64,000 bases of DNA from an uncultured Methylophilaceae bacterium (GCA_903870995.1 CAIQFD010000020.1:54851-118850), one strand, 5' to 3'; positions 8,960 through 18,369 are shown, counted from the stretch's first letter. The notes: generated by a model not told the origin, from the sequence alone. Numbers and translations are program-made.

Positions 8960-9517
8960 TTAGCAACTACCATTAGCATCAACCCCATCAGGGTTAGCGG
9001 CGCTAAGGTTTTTGTCTGGATCACACATACGCATTTTTCCTGCAATGGTGATGCTGACTTGCATACGACGCTTGCCATGGCTATTGCTGACAATGTAGTT
9101 CACGTCGCTTGTCGGGAGAGTTAAACGGCCAATAGAATTGAAGGTAAGTTGGGTGGTTGGGCTCGTTTTATTTTTTTCAGAAATCGTCACTAAGCCAGCG
9201 TCAGCAAATGCCCCATTGTGGATAGTTTGGCTGGTGGTCGATGATGAACTGTTTCTCGGAGTGGTCTGCACAGTCCAATTTTTACCTTTGAGGATAAAGC
9301 TTGTTTTTTGACTTTGTTTAACGGCTTCTGTTTGCGCAAGTCGTATTCCGTTTTGCAACGATTCGGCCACAGAGCGTGATTTGGTGTCTTGTATCCAAGT
9401 GCCAAAATTATCCACTGCAAGCGTAGTTAAAATACCCAGCAACGAAATAGTAATCAGCAGCTCAATTAAGCCAAAGCCGACCATTGAAATTGCTAGATTT
9501 TTAGGCTTACCTAGCAT
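8960..9517 (-). CDS. fimT: FimT/GspH-type pseudopilin
   Basis: 185 residues. The motif VG/FGLIELLITISLLGIL is followed by the GspH/FimT arrangement (AESLQNGIRLAQTEAVKQ), and a C-terminal Cys pair lies around CDPDKNLSAANPDG and the final SC. FimT/FimU-like minor pilins prime pilus assembly and in some species bind DNA. The start overlaps the end of pilE by 7 bases. Confidence 0.88.
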   Translation of the reverse strand: MLGKPKNLAISMVGFGLIELLITISLLGILTTLAVDNFGTWIQDTKSRSVAESLQNGIRLAQTEAVKQSQKTSFILKGKNWTVQTTPRNSSSSTTSQTIHNGAFADAGLVTISEKNKTSPTTQLTFNSIGRLTLPTSDVNYIVSNSHGKRRMQVSITIAGKMRMCDPDKNLSAANPDGVDANGSC

Positions 9518-9942
9518 GAGCCGCCTTTTCTAGTAATCCAGCAAGAAGTGCTATCGCCCCAAGGGGAATTAGTGCCTTGTGCGCCTGTTTGGTCTAGGGT
9601 GTAAATGAAGCTAGTAACAGGGCCGTTGCCTGTGGCGGTGATGCTGTAAGTTGTGGCACTTGGCGTGCAGCTGATGCTGAATTTTCCTATTGTTGTTGAA
9701 GCGCAAGGGGAGGCAAACGTCACTGAGCCAGTAGAGCCTGTCACGTCAGCATACGTGCGGTTATCTTGGTAATACTGCTCCAGCCTGGCACGCATGCTAG
9801 ACAATGCATTTGTCGCGTCCACAATATAGCCGCGTTTGACGTAGTCGCTATAAGCAGGAATGGCGATGCTGGAAAGGATGCCCATAATTGCAACCGTTAC
9901 CATCAGTTCAATTAAGCTAAATCCATTGTTTTTATTGAGCAT
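9511..9942 (-). CDS. pilE: Type IV pilin (PilE-like)
   Basis: A short leader MLNKNNG followed by FSLIELMVTVAIMGILSS, a canonical class IVa prepilin with Gly(-1), Phe(+1) and Glu(+5). A disulfide-type Cys pair lies in the C-terminal region (CWITRKGGSC). I chose the start at 9942 because it gives the usual 7-residue leader. An upstream ATG at 9981 would add 13 residues. It is the first gene of the minus-strand pilus operon. Whether it is the major pilin or a minor pilin cannot be decided here. Confidence 0.85.
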   Translation of the reverse strand: MLNKNNGFSLIELMVTVAIMGILSSIAIPAYSDYVKRGYIVDATNALSSMRARLEQYYQDNRTYADVTGSTGSVTFASPCASTTIGKFSISCTPSATTYSITATGNGPVTSFIYTLDQTGAQGTNSPWGDSTSCWITRKGGSC

Positions 9943-10194
9943 TTTAATTAACCATATCGTAGATAGATTGATGATACCCATCGGGTTTTTGATGGTCTAG
10001 CATCGATGATTAATCTTTAATTTGGGGTGGCGGAATGTGTCACATTTAGCAAGTCTTGATGGGCGAAAACCCTTGAGATTGCTTGCTTACCCCCAAGGGA
10101 GTACACCTTAGTGAGAATTTAGAAAATAGCCCTGTTTCGATAATGTGTTAGTTAGGTAAAAACTATTTAAAACACATTCAGGAGCGCAGTGAAA
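9943..10194. promoter_or_regulatory. Divergent control region between pilE and dmmD
   Basis: This gap separates the pilus operon from dmmDABC. It holds the 16-bp palindrome annotated separately at 10088. It also holds a 13-bp palindrome AATGTG-T-CACATT at 10034-10046 (possible second operator) and a possible minus-10 GATAAT at 10139-10144. The dmmD Shine-Dalgarno AGGAG is at 10180-10184. Confidence 0.5.
10088..10119 (+). promoter_or_regulatory. NarL-type palindrome plus TGAGAATT block, upstream of dmmD
   Basis: TACCCCCAAGGGAGTA (10088-10103) has the inverted 7-2-7 layout of NarL-family sites (heptamer TACYNMT). TGAGAATT follows at 10112, exactly 24 bases from the start of the palindrome. The same arrangement recurs at 35840, 40206 and 42180. 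It lies about 90 bases upstream of the dmmD start, in a position suited to an activator. Confidence 0.75.
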
Positions 10195-11310
10195 ATGGCT
10201 AGAAATTCTATCTTAAACGTTCGTCACCAACAATTAGGTTCTAAGCTCGACGGAGACACGTGGAATGATATGCCTATTCCTTGGAGCTACAACTCCTGCG
10301 CGCATGATGAAGTGGTTGCAGTGCGGACGCGGGCTGGCCTTTATGATGTTTCAGCACTAAATATTATGAATGTAAATGGCCCTGATGCGGAGGCTGTTTT
10401 GGATCAACTGGTATGTAAAGACGTTACTAAACTTGCAGTGGGCTATTCTGTGCTTGCCGCAGAAGTAAATGAGTCTGGCGCACTTTGTGATGACATCATG
10501 ATTATTCGTGATAGCGTAACGGATTTTCGTGTTTCACACGGTAGCGGCGCAACTCCTCAAAACCTCAAAAAATTATCCGCTGGTAAAAATGTCAAAATCG
10601 AAGCGGATCTAGACGTACACATTCTCTCGCTCCAAGGTCCTAAATCACTCGATATTCTCGCGCCACATGTCATTGGTTTTGATTTGACAAAGCTTCCGTA
10701 TTTCAAAAATGAAAGCGCTACTTTATTCGGTAAAAGTGTGATGGTTGCGCGTGGTGGATACTCAGGTGAGCGTGGTTACGAAGTGTATTGCTCAGCAAAA
10801 GATGCGATTGAGCTTTGGGACAAAATTTTAGAGGTCGGCAAACCGTTTGGTGCAATTCCAGCTTCTTGGAACTCATTAGATTTAACACGCGTTGAAGCGG
10901 CTTTGTTGTTCTTCCCATTTGAAATGCCAGAAGGCGACACAACTCCTTGGGAAGTCAGCATGGGTTGGGGCGTAGATCTAGATAAAAAGGGTGAGTACAT
11001 TGGCAAGCAAGCAGTATTAGCTTCAAAAGGCAAAGAGCGCATTAAACAAGCGGGTTTGATTTGCCAAACCACTGTTGCTGTAGAGCCAGGCGCGAAGGTG
11101 CTTAAAGATGGTAAAGAGGTTGGCGTGGTCACAAGTGCAAGCTACAGCCGTTATCTCATGCAGTCACTTGCAATGGTTCACTTGAAACCTGAATTTACTG
11201 CAATTGGTACAGCAGTTGAAGTGGCGGGTCCTACATTAAAGTGTAAAGCTTATGTTGCACCCACGCCTTTCTACGATCCATTGCGTCAACGTACCCATCC
11301 AAAAGCGTAG
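10195..11310 (+). CDS. dmmD: DmmD, tetrahydrofolate-binding (GcvT-like) subunit of dimethylamine demethylase
   Basis: About 371 residues of the GcvT aminomethyltransferase fold (RTRAGLYDVSALNIMNVNGP, then GYSGERGYEVYC, and a C-terminal barrel ending YDPLRQRTHPKA). In the heme-dependent oxidative N-demethylase complex this delta-type subunit transfers the formaldehyde released from dimethylamine to tetrahydrofolate. It is the first gene of dmmDABC, in the published order. The start is either ATG 10195 or GTG 10189; AGGAG ends at 10184, so spacing does not settle it. The NarL-type palindrome upstream suggests induction by a two-component system. Confidence 0.88.
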   Translation: MARNSILNVRHQQLGSKLDGDTWNDMPIPWSYNSCAHDEVVAVRTRAGLYDVSALNIMNVNGPDAEAVLDQLVCKDVTKLAVGYSVLAAEVNESGALCDDIMIIRDSVTDFRVSHGSGATPQNLKKLSAGKNVKIEADLDVHILSLQGPKSLDILAPHVIGFDLTKLPYFKNESATLFGKSVMVARGGYSGERGYEVYCSAKDAIELWDKILEVGKPFGAIPASWNSLDLTRVEAALLFFPFEMPEGDTTPWEVSMGWGVDLDKKGEYIGKQAVLASKGKERIKQAGLICQTTVAVEPGAKVLKDGKEVGVVTSASYSRYLMQSLAMVHLKPEFTAIGTAVEVAGPTLKCKAYVAPTPFYDPLRQRTHPKA

Positions 11311-11366
11311 GGCTTAGTTGAGCAGGGCTCGTTAAGAATTTAGTTAGTTGATAAGGTTTTTAAGAT

Positions 11367-11969
11367 ATGGAACGCGGATATTGGATTAGAAGTAAGCCAG
11401 TTTACTCTGCGCTAGTGTGGCAGCAACAAGCCAACGCGCATTTAGTACTGGTTGAAGGGTCGGCTGGTGGCTTAGCTGCCATGAAACTTTTTCAGCAAAT
11501 GTTGCCCCAGCAGTCAATCACTGTAATTTATGAAACTGAAGCGGGCGGCGCAGATTATACGGCGGCACTCAAAAAAGTGGTGCCTGATGATTTGCAAGTT
11601 TTTAACTCACATGATGCAGCGATGAAGGCGCTGGAAGCACATTTGCCAGAAGCGCTCATGGGCTTACGTATTTACGTTGCGGGCTCAGAAAAGTTTATGT
11701 GGGACATCGCACAAATTGTTCTGCATTATGGTGTGGATGATGCAGATATTGCGAAAGAGCTAACAGGTACGTTAGCACGCTCTGTTTATTGTGTGCACTG
11801 TAAAGCAATCACCCATAACGCACACACCAACATTCAAGCATGTTCTGGTTGTGGCAAAAAGCTATTTGTTCGCGATCACTTTTCACGCCGTTTAGGGGCG
11901 TATATGGGTTTGATGGTGGATGCGGAAGACCCTGGTCAAATTCCTGAAATCGAGGAGATTTATCCATGA
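11367..11969 (+). CDS. dmmA: DmmA, dimethylamine monooxygenase gamma-type subunit
   Basis: 200 residues. The N-terminal domain has no motif I can name. The C-terminal part has two CxxC pairs (CVHC and CSGC) followed by KKLFVRDHFSRRLGAYMG, the signature of DmmA-family subunits and probably a metal-binding ribbon. It is the smallest subunit of the oxidative N-demethylase complex. It overlaps dmmB by 4 bases (ATGA), so expression is coupled. Confidence 0.85.
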   Translation: MERGYWIRSKPVYSALVWQQQANAHLVLVEGSAGGLAAMKLFQQMLPQQSITVIYETEAGGADYTAALKKVVPDDLQVFNSHDAAMKALEAHLPEALMGLRIYVAGSEKFMWDIAQIVLHYGVDDADIAKELTGTLARSVYCVHCKAITHNAHTNIQACSGCGKKLFVRDHFSRRLGAYMGLMVDAEDPGQIPEIEEIYP

Positions 11970-12919
11970 GTCATATCAATGTAAAAGTTGCCGCCATTGA
12001 GCAGGTGACTGATCTAATTAAACACTTTACCTTTGTCCGTGAAGATGGTCAGCCATTTCCTGTGTTTTCAGGCGGTAGCCATGTGGTGGTGTCCATGAAT
12101 ATCAATGGGCGTATTCAGCGTAATGCTTATTCTTTAATGGGCAATCCAGAAGAAACAGAGGCTTATCACATCTCTGTGCGTCGCCAAGAAAAATCACGTG
12201 GCGGTTCTGTGCATATGCACGATGCGCTCAAGGTCGGGGATTCCTTACAAATCACTTTTCCGGTGAATTTATTTGCGCTCGAAAAGCGCGCACGCAAACA
12301 TTTGTTGATTGCAGGCGGGATTGGCATTACGCCATTTATGTCGCAAATTGCAGACCTAGAGCGCAATAAAGCAAATTATGAGTTGCATTATGCTTACCGT
12401 GCCCCTGAGCACGGCGCGTTTAGCAAAGAGATTAAAGCGAATATTGGTAATAAGCTCATTACCTATGTTGAGAGTGAAGGTGGTGTGCTGAATTTGCGTA
12501 ATCTACTTAGCAAACAGCCCTTAGGTACGCATGTGTATGTGTGTGGTCCAGGCCCGATGGTGGTGGCGATGATAGAAACGGCACGCACTCTTGGATGGCC
12601 AGAAAACCATATTCATAGTGAACAGTTTACGGCGCCACCATCGGGCGAATCTTTCAAGATCAAGCTCACAAAGTCAGCGCTTGAAATTGTGGTTCCGCCA
12701 GAAATGAGCATGCTAGAAGCAATGGAAGCCGCGGGTGTTGACGCACCTTATCTCTGCCGTGGCGGCGCATGTGGCCGCTGTGAGCTAGAGGTGGTTTGTA
12801 CCGATGGCAATTTATTGCACCACGACCATTATTTATCTGAAGCTGAAAAAGCCGCAGGTAAAAAAATCATGCCTTGCGTTTCACGCGCCAAGTGCGATTT
12901 GCTAGAAGTGGTTCTTTAA
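11966..12919 (+). CDS. dmmB: DmmB, NAD(P)H-dependent flavin/2Fe-2S reductase subunit
   Basis: 317 residues in phthalate-dioxygenase-reductase order: flavin-binding barrel (residues 1-100, with RNAYSLMG), nucleotide-binding domain (IAGGIGITPF near residue 115; VCGPGPMV near 195), and a C-terminal 2Fe-2S domain with CRGGACGRC (about 263-271) and a fourth Cys near residue 301 (MPCVSRAK). It feeds electrons from NAD(P)H to the heme subunit DmmC. Confidence 0.92.
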   Translation: MSHINVKVAAIEQVTDLIKHFTFVREDGQPFPVFSGGSHVVVSMNINGRIQRNAYSLMGNPEETEAYHISVRRQEKSRGGSVHMHDALKVGDSLQITFPVNLFALEKRARKHLLIAGGIGITPFMSQIADLERNKANYELHYAYRAPEHGAFSKEIKANIGNKLITYVESEGGVLNLRNLLSKQPLGTHVYVCGPGPMVVAMIETARTLGWPENHIHSEQFTAPPSGESFKIKLTKSALEIVVPPEMSMLEAMEAAGVDAPYLCRGGACGRCELEVVCTDGNLLHHDHYLSEAEKAAGKKIMPCVSRAKCDLLEVVL

Positions 12920-12950
12920 TTAATTTAATAAGTATTCAAAAGGCACTGCC

Positions 12951-13991
12951 ATGAGTTTAGCGTTTAAAAAAGAAACTTTTCGTGATGATTACACCTACAA
13001 AAATTCAGTAGAGGCAATCAAGCGATTCCCATTCCCATTCCCTGAAGATACTTATATGTATTCAGTGAACATGGAGCCTCATACCAAAGGCCCTAAGGGC
13101 GCGGTGACGGAACACACGTTTGATATTGATGAGCATTATGTTTCTGAATGTTTGGACAAGGCAAAGACGCTGGAGTTGGATCCTGGTCGTTATGCCGTAT
13201 TGCCTCATATGATGGACGCACAGTGGGACTTTTTAGAATTGACGATGGAGTCGTTATCCACTGATTACCCACATTTATTTACGCTTAAAAAAGACGGAAA
13301 AAATTGGACTTGGGAAAACAAGCCGCTCAGCATTAAAAAATCTTTTGTGTTTGGTGACGTATCGACTTTAGATATGGACCCATTTGAGTATATGAGCCGT
13401 CAAGTGCAAGGCGATTTTGTATTGCTTGATCAACGTAACGATACTTTGTATGCCGACGCTGGTTTTATTACTAGTCAGGCTGATTGGTCGCTTAATTTTG
13501 ACGTGGGTATGGCTTGGCATGAGTGGCATGGCCCAGTCCCACAAGTCACTAAATTAGGTGTGATGGATAGAGCGCTTAAATACCTCATGAGTATGCAGTT
13601 GGGCGCGCCAGTGAGGCGCCTTAATTGGACGATGACAATTAACCCTCGCTTGGATACTTCCCCAGAAAACTATCCTTTGTGGGGTGGGGATCGTAATACA
13701 GTGACTCCAGAAAATGTAGGAAAAAAAGTACATTTACGTGTTGAGCTACAAACTTTGTTCCGCTTGCCACGCAGTAACGGTCTTTTGTTTAGTATTCGCT
13801 GCTACCTAATCAATATGGAGGAGCTGTCCACCTTCCCGCGCTGGGCAAAACGCTTCCATCGTGTATTTAGAGATTTGCATTCAGATCTAGCTGAATACAA
13901 AGGTCTGGTTAAATTTAGAGAAATGACGGTGCAATGGCTTTCTAAGTTTGATGATGGTGCCGATATCGGGGTCGGAACGCATCCTGAGTAA
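12951..13991 (+). CDS. dmmC: DmmC, heme-dependent oxidative N-demethylase alpha subunit (DUF3445)
   Basis: 346 residues of the HODM alpha-like family (formerly DUF3445). The known homologue has a PAS-like fold turned into a heme enzyme that oxidises a methyl group of dimethylamine with O2. Motifs visible here are DPGRYAVLPHMMDAQWDF, GFITSQADWSLNFDVG followed by WHEWHGPVP, and RLPRSNGLLFSIRCYL. It is the last gene of dmmDABC and is followed by a terminator. I cannot assign the heme ligand from sequence alone. Confidence 0.9.
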   Translation: MSLAFKKETFRDDYTYKNSVEAIKRFPFPFPEDTYMYSVNMEPHTKGPKGAVTEHTFDIDEHYVSECLDKAKTLELDPGRYAVLPHMMDAQWDFLELTMESLSTDYPHLFTLKKDGKNWTWENKPLSIKKSFVFGDVSTLDMDPFEYMSRQVQGDFVLLDQRNDTLYADAGFITSQADWSLNFDVGMAWHEWHGPVPQVTKLGVMDRALKYLMSMQLGAPVRRLNWTMTINPRLDTSPENYPLWGGDRNTVTPENVGKKVHLRVELQTLFRLPRSNGLLFSIRCYLINMEELSTFPRWAKRFHRVFRDLHSDLAEYKGLVKFREMTVQWLSKFDDGADIGVGTHPE

Positions 13992-14002
13992 GTAAGTGTG
14001 TC

Positions 14003-14041
14003 TTTTATGCAACAAAAGTTGAATAAAATGCAATTTTTTTT
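14003..14041 (+). terminator. Terminator after dmmC
   Basis: An AT-rich hairpin: TTTTAT and CAAC pair with GTTG and ATAAAA across an AAAA loop with one internal mismatch. An eight-T run follows at 14034-14041. The stem is weak but the position fits the end of dmmDABC. Confidence 0.55.
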
Positions 14042-14151
14042 GGCTTATTATGTTGAATGAATGTAAATTTTTTTAATGGTACGGTATATTGAAGTCAAGA
14101 TTTTTGTAACAAATTGAATAATTGATTAACTTTATTTCTAGGGGTTGGAAC

Positions 14152-14946
14152 ATGAATAAAACAAATAGCTTGTTGCTTGCTGGCGTATTAAGCGCAACAT
14201 TGATGGCATCTGTAAACGTACGTGCTGAAGAAGCTGCTGCACCAGCAGCTGCGCCAGCATCACCACATACATTCACAGCAAACGTAGGTATTTTTAACGA
14301 TTACCTATTCCGTGGTGTTTCATATGGTAAAGAGCGTGGCGCAATTCAAGGCGGTATCGATTACTCACACGCAAGTGGCTTTTATGCTGGTGTTTGGGGC
14401 TCAAGTATCGAAAAGGACTCTTTGGCTGGCAACACAACCGAGATTGATTTGTATGGGGGTTATGTATATCCAATCAATGCTGATTTAAGCTTGAATGTTG
14501 GTTTCTTGCAATTCTATTACCCTAACCATAAAACATGTCAAGCTTGCTCATCACAAAACACGACTGAGCTAAATGCTGCATTGACATATAAATACTTCAC
14601 ATTGAAGCATTCGTATGTTGTTTCAGATTGGTTTGGTCTCCGTGGTTCAGATGGAAGCGGTTATACAGAGTTTAACGTTGCATATCCATTGCCAATCACT
14701 CAAATTACAGGCCTAAATATTGCTGCTCACGTTGGTCATCAGCGCGTTGAAACTTGGTCTGCTGGCGATTACACAGACTACTTGATTGGTGTAAATAAGG
14801 ACTTCGCTATTGCTGGAAGCACAGGTTACAACGTAGGTGTTAACTATAGCTACAATGATGGCGACACTTCAGCATACCTTCCAATGGCAGATGGTTATAA
14901 ACAAGTTGGTAGCCATACAATGTTTTACCTCAAACGTACATTCTAA
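14152..14946 (+). CDS. TorF-type outer-membrane protein (putative porin)
   Basis: 264 residues from ATG 14152, chosen because AGGGG lies just upstream. Signal peptide residues 1-25 end VRAEEA, followed by an Ala/Pro-rich linker. The mature part is an aromatic beta-strand protein (ANVGIFNDYLFRGVSYG) ending in the outer-membrane C-terminal Phe (YLKRTF). This matches the Gcw_chp/TorF family. It lies directly after dmmDABC but behind a terminator, so it is probably its own unit. A role in amine uptake is only a guess. Confidence 0.8.
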   Translation: MNKTNSLLLAGVLSATLMASVNVRAEEAAAPAAAPASPHTFTANVGIFNDYLFRGVSYGKERGAIQGGIDYSHASGFYAGVWGSSIEKDSLAGNTTEIDLYGGYVYPINADLSLNVGFLQFYYPNHKTCQACSSQNTTELNAALTYKYFTLKHSYVVSDWFGLRGSDGSGYTEFNVAYPLPITQITGLNIAAHVGHQRVETWSAGDYTDYLIGVNKDFAIAGSTGYNVGVNYSYNDGDTSAYLPMADGYKQVGSHTMFYLKRTF

Positions 14947-14977
14947 TTTCATCATTTAGACTTATAGTTTGAATATC

Positions 14978-15001
14978 AAAGGGCGCCTAGGCGCCCTTTT
15001 T
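14978..15001 (+). terminator. Rho-independent terminator after the TorF-like gene
   Basis: A perfect GGGCGCC/GGCGCCC stem with a short TA centre, preceded by AAA and followed by five T residues. Confidence 0.9.
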
Positions 15002-15013
15002 ATTTGAATTAGC

Positions 15014-16423
15014 TTAGTTTAGTCTTGCTGGTGAGCTGCTTGGGTTAAAGAAAAGTGATTGAAAAGCTTGTAAAATTTCTGGGTGGTCGTGGTTGGTGAT
15101 GTCGGTGATAAAGCCTTCAAGCGCTAGCAATTCACCTGAGCTTGAGAACACGCCTGTGCCTTGCTCCCATACCCATTTAATGGCGCCAGAGCGGGTCACG
15201 ATGCGGTAAATGACTTGGAACTTTTGTTGGTTGCTCACGTTGCGTTGCACTACTTCCCACGTCGGCTGGCGGTCCTCTGAGTGAATGATCTGCATATACG
15301 AAAAGTTGGGGTTGTTAATCATTTCATAAGGCTCGTAGCCAGTCACTTCAACACAGCCGTCGCTTACAAACTCAAAGCTCCAGTGCTGATCGTTTTTACA
15401 GCGATACATCATGCCTGCAGTGTTGTTGATGAGGGTGGTGAGAAGATGTCGATTGCTACGAAGGCTTGCTTCAGTCGCTTTAATTTGGCTGATGTCAGTC
15501 AGTGTGCCAATAACACTGGATCGCTCACCTTTGTAGGTGCCTGTGTTTTTGGCGCGTAACTCCATCCAGTGTGAGTCGCCGTTACGTCCAATGAGGCGTA
15601 TTTCTACAGAGAGTTTATTGCGCTTGCCTTGAATCAGTGAGTTGATACGCGCTTCTGCAAGTGGGCGATCTTCTGGATGGATAAATGAAAGCAGGGTTTT
15701 ATTTAGGCTGTCTGGCACCTTGAAATCGAGCTGTGACTCCCATGAGTGGTTAAGAAACATAATTTGTTGGCTGACGTTGAGATGAAACACGACCTGTTCA
15801 ATTTCATTAATTAGATATTGGTAGTTTGATTGATCAACGTATTCAAAATCTTTATCACGGTGTGAGGATGCGGAGGAGAATTGCAATAAATTTAAGTCTG
15901 AGTTGCTATCTTCTTGTAGTGGCGATAAGCTGATTTGTGCTGGTAAGATGGTGCCATCTAACGATAAAAATCGTAATTTCATCGACTCGTTGTTATTTTG
16001 GCGCATTGCGTCTTGTGAAAGTAAAGTAGCTAAGTGCTGGTGATCTCTTGAGTGAATGATATTGGTAATTGGCATGCCAATGATTTGCTCGTTTAATCCT
16101 TGCATGCCTAGTTCGGCTAAAAAGGCTTTATTAGCAAATAAGACGTTGTAGCCTTTGATTACCGCTGCAGGCGTCGATAAATTAGAAGAAACATCGGTAG
16201 CCCAATTGCTGGTGTCTAAATTTTCACGGATACGTCTAGTTTTACCTTGGCGTGAAAGTGTCGGATAAATAGCAATTAATAGCAGTATGCTTAATACGGT
16301 AATTGCTACAATTACAAGTGCTGATAAATGAATGCCAAACGGCACGCTCTCGACCCACCAGGAACCAAAAACCATCATGAAAATGATACTCAGCACAACA
16401 GTGCTAAAAACATATAAACTCAT
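15014..16423 (-). CDS. Membrane-anchored triple-PAS protein without an output domain
   Basis: 469 residues. Two N-terminal membrane segments (about 4-22 and 30-52) are followed by three PAS regions: one degenerate (about 80-185, LFANKAFLAELGM), then two PAS_3-type domains (about 205-320, ending GTLTDISQIKATEAS; and about 330-445, ending GFITDITNHDHPE). No histidine kinase, GGDEF, EAL or methyl-accepting domain follows, and the protein ends naturally. It is transcribed divergently from the sensor kinase gene 66 bases away. That suggests it is an accessory sensor for the kinase or a former kinase/cyclase that lost its output. Function unproven. Confidence 0.75.
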   Translation of the reverse strand: MSLYVFSTVVLSIIFMMVFGSWWVESVPFGIHLSALVIVAITVLSILLLIAIYPTLSRQGKTRRIRENLDTSNWATDVSSNLSTPAAVIKGYNVLFANKAFLAELGMQGLNEQIIGMPITNIIHSRDHQHLATLLSQDAMRQNNNESMKLRFLSLDGTILPAQISLSPLQEDSNSDLNLLQFSSASSHRDKDFEYVDQSNYQYLINEIEQVVFHLNVSQQIMFLNHSWESQLDFKVPDSLNKTLLSFIHPEDRPLAEARINSLIQGKRNKLSVEIRLIGRNGDSHWMELRAKNTGTYKGERSSVIGTLTDISQIKATEASLRSNRHLLTTLINNTAGMMYRCKNDQHWSFEFVSDGCVEVTGYEPYEMINNPNFSYMQIIHSEDRQPTWEVVQRNVSNQQKFQVIYRIVTRSGAIKWVWEQGTGVFSSSGELLALEGFITDITNHDHPEILQAFQSLFFNPSSSPARLN

Positions 16424-16488
16424 TATTAAACCTTTTTAATCTCATCCAAAGATTTGTTTGCTCTCTGGCTTTTTATTGGACCAAAGTT

Positions 16489-18369
16489 TTGAAATTTAGT
16501 CAGCAATCTCGTCGACTTCAAAGCAGCTTAAAGCGTTTTCTGATGCACACGCTTTATGTGAAGCTCATGATACTCCTCCTTTGTATCACTTTTTCTGTCA
16601 TTTTGATGCAGGCGGGCTCTCTATTTTTACTGGATTATAACCCCGGTAGTTTGCGTGCAATTGTTGCGGTAAAGCAGCAGGAAATGTTTTGGAAGCACCA
16701 GTTAGATATCGCTGAAGGGAAGCAACCGGCCGAGTTTGAGGCTGTCATGCAGTCGTTAGAAGCCCACCACTTGGGTAATATTTTGCCTGAGCTTGTATGG
16801 CTTCAAAAACAAAAAGATGCCAAGTTGGCAGATGCTTTTAAGAAGTTGCATTTAGCACAAATTACCTTTGACCAGTCCCGAATCTTAAATGCTAGGTTCG
16901 ACCAACAGCGTAGCGCAACCATGGCGGTGATTGTTGCGTATGAGGAACTTGGTGTTGCACTGGCGCGTGAATTGGAAATGAAACAATCCGTTATTTCTCT
17001 ATTACAACTGGTCGCACTGTTTCTGGTGCTATGTTCACTTGGTGCCATTGCTTTAGGGACAAGGCGCTTGCTGGTTGACCGATTTGATGCATTATCAAAC
17101 TTTATTCCTAGCGAGTTTATTAAGCCAGATGCACGATTTGATAACGATGAGTTTGCTGGCTTAGAGCGGGCACTTTACGAGATGTCGGCTTCTTTGGAAG
17201 GCTTTAAGGCTGAAACTGCATGGTTTAATCAAACCAGTAGCGAGCGTCTGCGACGCATGATTCGCTTACAGGACTTTTTGTTTAAATTTGTTCATTCAGT
17301 GAATGACGCCATGTTAAGTGACACGGCATTGCGTAAAGGCTTGTTCTCCCTTGAAAAAGCGTTAAACGTGAATAATGCAGCTTTAGTCTTTACTGAAGAT
17401 GATGCCAACTTAAGTACTGAGCGCGTTTTATTTTCACAGCATAAGCCGCTTGTGCTTGCAGATAGTGTGCTTGAAGAGTTGCGTGCTAATAGCTTTGTGC
17501 GTTTTTATGCTAAAAATGTCGAGGGCTTAAAGTCCCAAATTTTGGCTGTGGGTTTCACCAGCCCTTCGGGAGCTTTAGGGGTCTTGTTATTGGAGGCGAA
17601 TGAAGACCATCTGTTTGATGAAACTGAAACTCAGTTGCTTGAATTAACGGCTCAGCTGCTCACCATGATTATGGGCTTTCAAGGTCGTGAGCAAGAAGGT
17701 CGTCGTGTGGCTTTGCTTGAGGAACGCTCTGCACTAGCGCGTGAATTGCATGACTCTTTGGCGCAATCTTTGTCTTATATGAAGATTCAAATTGCGCGCT
17801 TACAATCATCTGCTGCTGTGAACATGGCTGCAGAGGCGAGAGATGACATTATCAATCAACTTCGTGAAGGCTTGGATAACGCCTATAGTGAATTGCGAGA
17901 GTTGCTTGCCACATTTAGGGTGCATATGGATGTGCGCGGATTGAATTTTGCAATTCAATCCGCCATTGATGAATTTACCCAGCGTGGTAATTTATCGATT
18001 AGCTTAGATAATCGCTTAGTGAACTGTCGTTTGACAGTGAATGAAGAATTTCATATCTTGCACGTGATTCGTGAAGCGCTTTCTAATATTGTGAGACACT
18101 CGGGAGCTACTAGCACGCTGGTCACTTTAGAGTACCAATCAACAGGCACAATATTAGTGACGATTGATGATGATGGGATTGGGTACACGCCTAAAGATGT
18201 GTCGCAAGCGCAAGGGGGGAATGGAGAAATTCAAGATACTCCCGGGCATTATGGACAGAAAATCATGAAGGAACGAGCGTATAGTTTGGGTGGTGATATT
18301 ACAGTCTTGCGCCGTAGGAAAGGCGGGACGCGTGTGCGATTGGTGTTTACACCTAAATTGCCACAGTAA
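16489..18369 (+). CDS. NarX-like sensor histidine kinase
   Basis: 626 residues. TM1 is at about 25-48, a periplasmic helical region at 49-165, TM2 at about 168-190, and a GAF-like region at about 265-395. A HisKA_3 domain follows with phosphoacceptor His-421 (ALARELHDSLAQSLSY), then an HATPase domain (EALSNIVRHSGA, DDDGIGY, GHYGQKIMKERA). It should phosphorylate the NarL-like regulator encoded next. Start TTG 16489 gives a full-length protein; ATG 16543 is the alternative. No NarX P-box is obvious, so the ligand is probably not nitrate. Methylated amines or their oxidation products are plausible from context. Confidence 0.88.
   Translation: MKFSQQSRRLQSSLKRFLMHTLYVKLMILLLCITFSVILMQAGSLFLLDYNPGSLRAIVAVKQQEMFWKHQLDIAEGKQPAEFEAVMQSLEAHHLGNILPELVWLQKQKDAKLADAFKKLHLAQITFDQSRILNARFDQQRSATMAVIVAYEELGVALARELEMKQSVISLLQLVALFLVLCSLGAIALGTRRLLVDRFDALSNFIPSEFIKPDARFDNDEFAGLERALYEMSASLEGFKAETAWFNQTSSERLRRMIRLQDFLFKFVHSVNDAMLSDTALRKGLFSLEKALNVNNAALVFTEDDANLSTERVLFSQHKPLVLADSVLEELRANSFVRFYAKNVEGLKSQILAVGFTSPSGALGVLLLEANEDHLFDETETQLLELTAQLLTMIMGFQGREQEGRRVALLEERSALARELHDSLAQSLSYMKIQIARLQSSAAVNMAAEARDDIINQLREGLDNAYSELRELLATFRVHMDVRGLNFAIQSAIDEFTQRGNLSISLDNRLVNCRLTVNEEFHILHVIREALSNIVRHSGATSTLVTLEYQSTGTILVTIDDDGIGYTPKDVSQAQGGNGEIQDTPGHYGQKIMKERAYSLGGDITVLRRRKGGTRVRLVFTPKLPQ

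Noticed and set aside
8086..8963. Long plus-strand open frames opposite pilW and pilV
   Set aside because: They are shadows of clear minor pilin genes; no ribosome sites and no recognisable domains.
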